Below are positions 12,975 to 16,295 of a DNA stretch of 16,295 nt, piece by piece (the first letter of the stretch is position 1; the number at the start of each line of letters is the position of its first letter). This DNA is from CAXQRU01 sp964226685 (GTDB lineage: Bacteria; Pseudomonadota; Gammaproteobacteria; Pseudomonadales; Cellvibrionaceae). The stretch is from contig CAXQRU010000159.1 of the NCBI GenBank assembly GCA_964226685.1, positions 1-16,295 of the forward strand. The letters run 5' to 3'. A program made the translations under genes and the position numbers. The notes beneath the pieces are model-generated. The model made no database searches. It saw only the letters and a program-made list of their open reading frames with translations, and was not told the DNA's origin.

Positions 12975-13691
12975 ATGGACGCTACTTTTTCTAGAAAACA
13001 ACTCATCATCAGCTTTTGGATTGCGGTTATTCTTTCGTTTAGCCTGGCTCATATTCCCTATGGCAACTGGGTGCTCTATCCCTTCGCCATACTCTCAACC
13101 TGGGCCCATGAAATGGGGCATGGCTTAACGGCCTTACTCATGGGCGGCGATTTCAAATACCTAGAAATCTATCAAAATCTCGGTGGTGTTGCTTACTTTA
13201 CCAGGCACAATGATATTGCCATGGCAGCTATTTCGGCCGGGGGACTACTTGGTCCCGCAATCGCTGGGGGCATCATTATCATCCTGGGGTCAACCGTCAA
13301 AACCAGCCGCTGGGTACTTAAAATTCTCGCCGTTTTATTGATTCTCTCTGCGCTTATATGGGTAAGGAACCTATTCGGCTTCTGTATCATTCTGGCATTA
13401 GGCCTCACTCTTGGATTGATTGGTTTTTATGGAGGCGAGATACTGGAGCTTTCTATCGTGCAATTTATTGGAATTCGGTTCTGCTTGGAAAGCCTTTTGG
13501 ATATCGACTATATGTTTACCAAAGAATTTGTTCGCAATGGCGTCGTTATGAAATCGGATAGTCAAAATATAGCAGAAGCCTTATTATTCCCCTACTGGTT
13601 TTGGGGCTTGATAATCGCCGTCTTGTCTATCGTAATACTTTTGCTAGCCTTTTATTTCTCCTGGTTTAGAGACTCAAAACGCACACGATAG
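12975..13691 (+). CDS. M50B-like membrane metalloprotease
   Basis: This 239-residue integral membrane protein has the zinc protease motif HEMGH at residues 45-49, inside a hydrophobic segment (WVLYPFAILSTWAHEMGHGL). That is the layout of site-2-type M50 peptidases. The later segment ESLLDIDYMF, followed by SDSQNIAEALLFPYWFWG, resembles the second metal-site region of the M50B-like group (PF13398, from memory). Five or six hydrophobic helices can be counted. It probably cuts inside or near the inner membrane; the substrate is unknown. The ATG at 12975 is preferred, because upstream in-frame codons, including a TTG, lie within the terminator hairpin. The ribosome site is weak. It sits between two small envelope proteins and corA but has a terminator before it. 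Confidence 0.75.
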   Translation: MDATFSRKQLIISFWIAVILSFSLAHIPYGNWVLYPFAILSTWAHEMGHGLTALLMGGDFKYLEIYQNLGGVAYFTRHNDIAMAAISAGGLLGPAIAGGIIIILGSTVKTSRWVLKILAVLLILSALIWVRNLFGFCIILALGLTLGLIGFYGGEILELSIVQFIGIRFCLESLLDIDYMFTKEFVRNGVVMKSDSQNIAEALLFPYWFWGLIIAVLSIVILLLAFYFSWFRDSKRTR

Positions 13692-13723
13692 CACGGTTGA
13701 TTCTGCGTGAGTGAAGGATTACT

Positions 13724-13804
13724 ATGGCTGTTCGTCGCGTCTCAAACGCAGCATTGAGACGTCAGGTTGGCGGAGAAAATTTCACAAATTGTGGAACCAT
13801 ATGA
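13724..13804 (+). CDS. Upstream ORF / leader peptide of corA
   Basis: A 26-codon ORF (MAVRRVSNAALRRQVGGENF, then TNCGTI) has a well placed AAGGA five bases before its ATG. Its TGA at 13802-13804 overlaps the corA start region (ATGATG). It is a better initiation site than any available to corA itself, so corA translation may be coupled to it. An eight-base-pair hairpin lies within it. Salmonella corA also has a short leader ORF (corL) that sets Rho-dependent termination. This ORF shows no resemblance I can claim, only the same position. Confidence 0.45.
   Translation: MAVRRVSNAALRRQVGGENFTNCGTI
13738..13761 (+). repeat. Hairpin inside the corA leader
   Basis: CGTCTCAA (13738-13745) and TTGAGACG (13754-13761) are perfect complements around ACGCAGCA. 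A G-U pair can extend the stem. No T run follows, so it is not an intrinsic terminator. It lies within the upstream ORF, so translating ribosomes would open it. Confidence 0.6.
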
Positions 13805-14883
13805 TGAAGGCATTTCGAAAAAAATATCATCCCCCAGGCACTGCCCCAGGCACATTGACTGAGCTATCTCAGCAAGAAAGGGTTAAACCACTTAAAATTG
13901 ATATGATCCAATTCAATGCTGACCATATTGAGCAATTTAACGATATCGATGTTAATCAGTGTCAACTTCACTACAAGCAGGCTATGACCACCTGGATCCA
14001 TATAAGTGGCACTGTTGACGAGGTTACCTTGAAACAGTTGGGTGATACATTTGCTTTGCACCCCCTGGCTATGGAGGATGTACTCAATCATGGCCAAAGG
14101 CCCAAGGCAGAAGTATACGATCAACAATTATTTGTCATATTGAATTTACCACTGTTGATCGATAATGAAATTTATATTGAGCAAGTTAGCTTGTTTTGTG
14201 GCAAAGATTATCTATTGAGTTTTCATGAACAAGCAGAAGATAGTACCTATGAACTTTTACACAAGCGTTTACAAAAAAATACTCATAACATTCGCAATCA
14301 AAGTATGGATTACCTGCTTTATGTAATGATTGATCTGGTTACCGATAATGCCTTTCCTATCCTCGAATTTTTTGGCGACCGCATTGAAATCACAGAAGCT
14401 AGACTCAGCAATAAAAACGGCAACGATGCACTTCACGAAATACATGTCATCAAACGCGAATTAATTTTGTTACGACGCGCATTATGGCCACAGAGGGAGG
14501 TGATAAATACCCTTTTGAGAGATGACGATGGATATTTTCAACAAAATAATAAACTGTATTTACGAGATTGTTATGATCACATCATTCAAATTATTGAACT
14601 ACTAGAGTCTTATCGTGATATGGCAGCTAGCACCTTGGAATTGTATCTATCGGCCAATAGTTATCGATTGAATGAAGTGATGCGATTTTTGACTATCATC
14701 TCCACCATTTTCATTCCTCCAACCTTTATCGTAGGCGTTTACGGCATGAACTTTCAAACCTCGGCAGGCCCTTGGAATATGCCTGAGTTATCTTGGCCAT
14801 TTGGGTATATTCTGGTTTGGTTAACAATGATTGGAATTATGTCGGGCTTATTGTATTTTTTTAAACGTAAGGGGTGGTTTTAA
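13801..14883 (+). CDS. corA: CorA-family magnesium/cobalt transporter
   Basis: This roughly 360-residue protein is a pentameric divalent-cation channel of the CorA family. The N-terminal YHPPGTAPGTL is typical of the TM0561-like subgroup. A large cytoplasmic domain follows, with FALHPLAMEDVLNHGQRPKA and the long stalk helix (RIEITEARLSNKNGND, then HVIKRELILLRRALWPQREV). The two C-terminal membrane helices are at about 296-318 and 334-354. The pore signature YGMNF is at 314-318, with MPEL in the loop and the basic KRKGWF end. The start is set at ATG 13801 (13804 is equally possible). A GTG at 13711 would add 30 residues unlike the family and overlap a better supported leader ORF. Ion choice between Mg, Co or Zn cannot be read. 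Confidence 0.92.
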   Translation: MMKAFRKKYHPPGTAPGTLTELSQQERVKPLKIDMIQFNADHIEQFNDIDVNQCQLHYKQAMTTWIHISGTVDEVTLKQLGDTFALHPLAMEDVLNHGQRPKAEVYDQQLFVILNLPLLIDNEIYIEQVSLFCGKDYLLSFHEQAEDSTYELLHKRLQKNTHNIRNQSMDYLLYVMIDLVTDNAFPILEFFGDRIEITEARLSNKNGNDALHEIHVIKRELILLRRALWPQREVINTLLRDDDGYFQQNNKLYLRDCYDHIIQIIELLESYRDMAASTLELYLSANSYRLNEVMRFLTIISTIFIPPTFIVGVYGMNFQTSAGPWNMPELSWPFGYILVWLTMIGIMSGLLYFFKRKGWF

Positions 14884-15028
14884 AGGTTAACGGTAGTGTT
14901 TAAGTCATTAGCATTGTTTTGGAAGTGGCGCACAGACTAGGTCAAACAATGAAGAATGATTGACAGGGATCAATCTTTAGCAGCCGATTTACTCTTATCA
15001 TAGCAATCTAAGCGTGAGGAGTGATGTA

Positions 15029-15205
15029 TTGACCAAAAGTAAAAGCAACAAGCTACTTATACTCGCAGTTATGGGGCTACTTATCGTTACCGTATATAGG
15101 TTTTACCCACAGAAAAAAACCAATGCCGCCGTAGTGAAATTCGATTGTTTATTTTTTTACGGTCAGCACAGCATTTTTATTTTTATTTTTATTTTTTATC
15201 GGTAA
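15029..15205 (+). pseudogene. Truncated start of a single-pass membrane protein
   Basis: A TTG start with AGGAG seven bases before it opens 58 codons. The first part is plausible: a basic start (TKSKSNK), one membrane helix (LLILAVMGLLIVTVYRFY), then QKKTNAAVVKF. This looks like the beginning of a membrane-anchored envelope or adaptor protein. After about residue 40 it runs into the (ATTTTT)n tract, which encodes a meaningless FIFIFIF, and stops. The 3' part has apparently been lost. TATCAT at 14996-15001 is a possible -10, without a good -35. The 130 bases between corA and this start hold a GATTGA/TCAATC inverted repeat (14958-14975) and nothing else seen. Confidence 0.45.
15173..15197. repeat. 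(ATTTTT)n tandem repeat at a gene-truncation junction
   Basis: Three perfect ATTTTT units and a fourth with one extra T occupy 15173-15197. The tract forms the end of the truncated + strand ORF. On the other strand its edge supplies the TAA (15198-15196) that stops the decarboxylase fragment. Confidence 0.85.
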
Positions 15206-15669
15206 GGGCCGAGCATTTCATGAGTGAGACTTTGGCAATATTGATCTACAGGGAGCCAGTGTATATTTTCAGGGGGAATATTTTTATATTGCAGCGCTTT
15301 ATCTAAAGACATATGAGCCGAACGTGGCGAGATAATATGTAATGAGCAATCCTCTTTCGTTTTAAAGTGACGCTCAGCCGCCTCTATCGCCGTTAACAAA
15401 CCCTCTGTTGAGCCGCTAACGATCTGCCCAGCAGGCTGTTCTTGATTAAATACAGACGCCAGAAATGTCAATGCCTTATTTAAACAATCCGCCGCTTCAG
15501 GAAAGCCTTTAGGAACAAATAAATTAGGGTTTTGTTCAAAAAATGCATTAAACACATCTTTGCAAATTGGGTCTGGCGGTGTCCAATCGGCCGAAAAGAT
15601 TAATTCAAGGTCGATGGTCTGTTTTTTTTCATTAATGTCATCCATTAATTGATAGACTGAGTCCGTCAT
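15196..15669 (-). pseudogene. N-terminal fragment of a group II-type PLP-dependent decarboxylase
   Basis: The 157 residues match the N-terminal third of group II/MfnA-like pyridoxal-phosphate decarboxylases. FFEQNPNLFVPKGFPEAADC leads to AGQIVSGSTEGLLTAIEAAE (the SGGTEAN-like phosphate-loop region). IISPRSAHMSLDKALQYKNI follows, the segment whose histidine stacks on the PLP ring. The protein stops soon after, at the ATTTTT tract. The Asp that contacts the PLP nitrogen and the Schiff-base lysine of the normal 370-500-residue enzyme are missing, so it cannot be active. The ATG at 15669 follows the P450 remnant's stop after two bases, so the two were once one operon. The amino acid substrate cannot be inferred. 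Confidence 0.65.
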
Positions 15670-15671
15670 AA

Positions 15672-15923
15672 TTATCTGAAGCTCCGCCTATCAAACTCCA
15701 ATGGCATCCCACCCTTATTAAACAGCGTAAGTAGCGGCATCGGCTCTATTTTTAATTCTGGAGTTAAACGTATGGTGTATTGATTTAAAATAGAGATCAA
15801 AATCACTTTAGCCTCAATCATCGCAAATGCTGCCTGAACCTAAAGTTCCAGAGTTTTTTCCATCTTATAAAACTGAGGGTGATTTTTTAAAAGGTTGAAC
15901 AATGGGTATAGGTAGCTATGAGA
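15672..15923 (-). pseudogene. Cytochrome P450 C-terminal remnant, internally deleted
   Basis: From 15839 down to the TAA at 15674-15672, 55 codons read as a P450 end. VQAAFAMIEAKVILISIL is followed by NQYTIRLTPE, then PMPLLTLFNKGGMPLEF, the usual post-heme helix and the terminal strands. An in-frame TAG precedes it at 15842-15840. Before that, the same frame gives PLFNLLKNHPQFYKMEKTLE, which looks like the helix J region of a P450. The ExxR helix and the heme-cysteine loop that should lie between are absent, so an internal deletion joined the two parts. A stop at 15926-15924 ends the readable region. The post-heme match is fairly convincing; the helix J match is weaker. Confidence 0.6.
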
Positions 15924-15960
15924 TTAAAAAAATAATAAGTAGAGTCTTAACGCGGATTTA

Positions 15961-15989
15961 TTGATGCTTTTTGTGCCAATTGTTATACT
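15961..15989 (+). promoter_or_regulatory. Extended -10 promoter for the gene at 16130
   Basis: TTGATG (15961-15966) and TATACT (15984-15989) are 17 bases apart, and TGT directly before the -10 gives the TGn extension. The start near 15996 would leave a leader of about 134 bases. Apart from this promoter and leader, the 290 bases from 15840 to 16129 hold only the upper part of the P450 remnant. Confidence 0.55.
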
Positions 15990-16129
15990 GACTCTTGAAG
16001 ATTTAAGGGTCATTAAGTTAAGATAATTACCGCAATTTACAAGATCATTGCTACGTAATTTGGCTGTCCAAACGTGACAGGATGTCAAGTTGAAAGTGTG
16101 ATCTCAACTCCTCAACTGGATGGGAAGTG

Positions 16130-16295
16130 ATGAACAATATTTTTAAATCGATGGGCGCCTCCATCAAACAATCAGTCAATAGCGTAAATCCCAAAAACAT
16201 GCTGCAAGATGCCGTCATGGATTCCTTTTCGTCCCCCAAAAACTTCGATGCTAAACAACTGGCCGGCAACGTTAAATCCGCGTTTAAGGGCGTTG
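16130..16295 (+). CDS. Start of an unknown protein, runs off the window
   Basis: An ATG at 16130, with GGGAAG just before it, opens a frame of 55 codons to the window edge. It begins MNNIFKSMGASIKQSVNSVN and continues with PKNMLQDAVMDSFSSPKNFD and KQLAGNVKSAF. The segment is amphipathic, polar and helical, with no signal peptide, and is not recognised. A good promoter with a 134-base leader lies upstream. The opposite-strand frame over the same bases has no ribosome site and is taken as a shadow. Confidence 0.55.
   Translation, partial: MNNIFKSMGASIKQSVNSVNPKNMLQDAVMDSFSSPKNFDAKQLAGNVKSAFKGV

Noticed and set aside
13711..13800. GTG start giving CorA 30 extra residues.
   Set aside because: The extension is unlike the family and overlaps a better supported leader ORF; there is no ribosome site for the GTG.
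14960..15001. TTGACA with TATCAT as a promoter for the truncated ORF at 15029.
   Set aside because: The two boxes are 30 bases apart, far outside the usual 16-18.
1..16295. tRNA, rRNA, tmRNA, CRISPR array, insertion sequence or phage gene.
   Set aside because: No cloverleaf, no conserved rRNA segment, no spaced repeats, and no transposase or integrase motif were found on either strand. The tmRNA often near smpB is not here.

Overview
The window reads as a gammaproteobacterial chromosome, most like a marine Oceanospirillales-type genome. The signs are a SerA of Escherichia coli type, GpmA, the smpB / ratA / rnfH neighbourhood, an ectoine-locus-type MarR regulator, and moderate-to-low GC that drops toward the right end. 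No tRNA, rRNA, CRISPR array, transposase or phage gene was seen. All family names come from reading the proteins, not from a search.

Bases 1-1855 hold regulators. A MarR protein (left edge, +) converges on a DUF4166 gene, which lies downstream of a GbsR/MarR-type regulator (both -). Two near-identical 20-bp palindromes sit before the GbsR gene and before the DUF4166 gene, so the regulator probably controls itself and that gene. Bases 1856-4992 hold a compact + strand set, gpmA, serA, a pteridine-reductase-like SDR and a FolB/FolX-family protein. They join the 3-phosphoglycerate node to serine and pterin metabolism. Next come an orphan prepilin (5194-5856), a perfect 22-bp palindrome, and an Sfp-type phosphopantetheinyl transferase (5948-6640).

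Bases 6644-9552 are the trans-translation neighbourhood. On the - strand run an SLC6-type transporter, ratA and rnfH, followed by a 55-codon remnant that starts in frame right after the rnfH stop. Divergent from them is smpB, whose best -10 box lies so close to the ATG that its mRNA may be leaderless. A TSUP transporter and a conserved hypothetical protein follow smpB.

Bases 10939-16295 are accessory and AT-richer. They hold a helical protein of unknown function with a likely frameshift just after its start (11083-12112), a structured leader, two small envelope proteins, a good terminator, an M50B-like membrane protease, and corA behind a 26-codon upstream ORF with an internal hairpin. From 15029 to 15923 lies a gene graveyard. 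A truncated membrane-protein start and a truncated PLP-decarboxylase start run head-on into an (ATTTTT)n tract, and beside the decarboxylase lies an internally deleted cytochrome P450 tail. A new + strand gene starts at 16130 and leaves the window.

No intact novel system was found. The strongest leads are the corA leader, the P450/decarboxylase relic, the frameshifted gene at 11083, and the twin GbsR operators.
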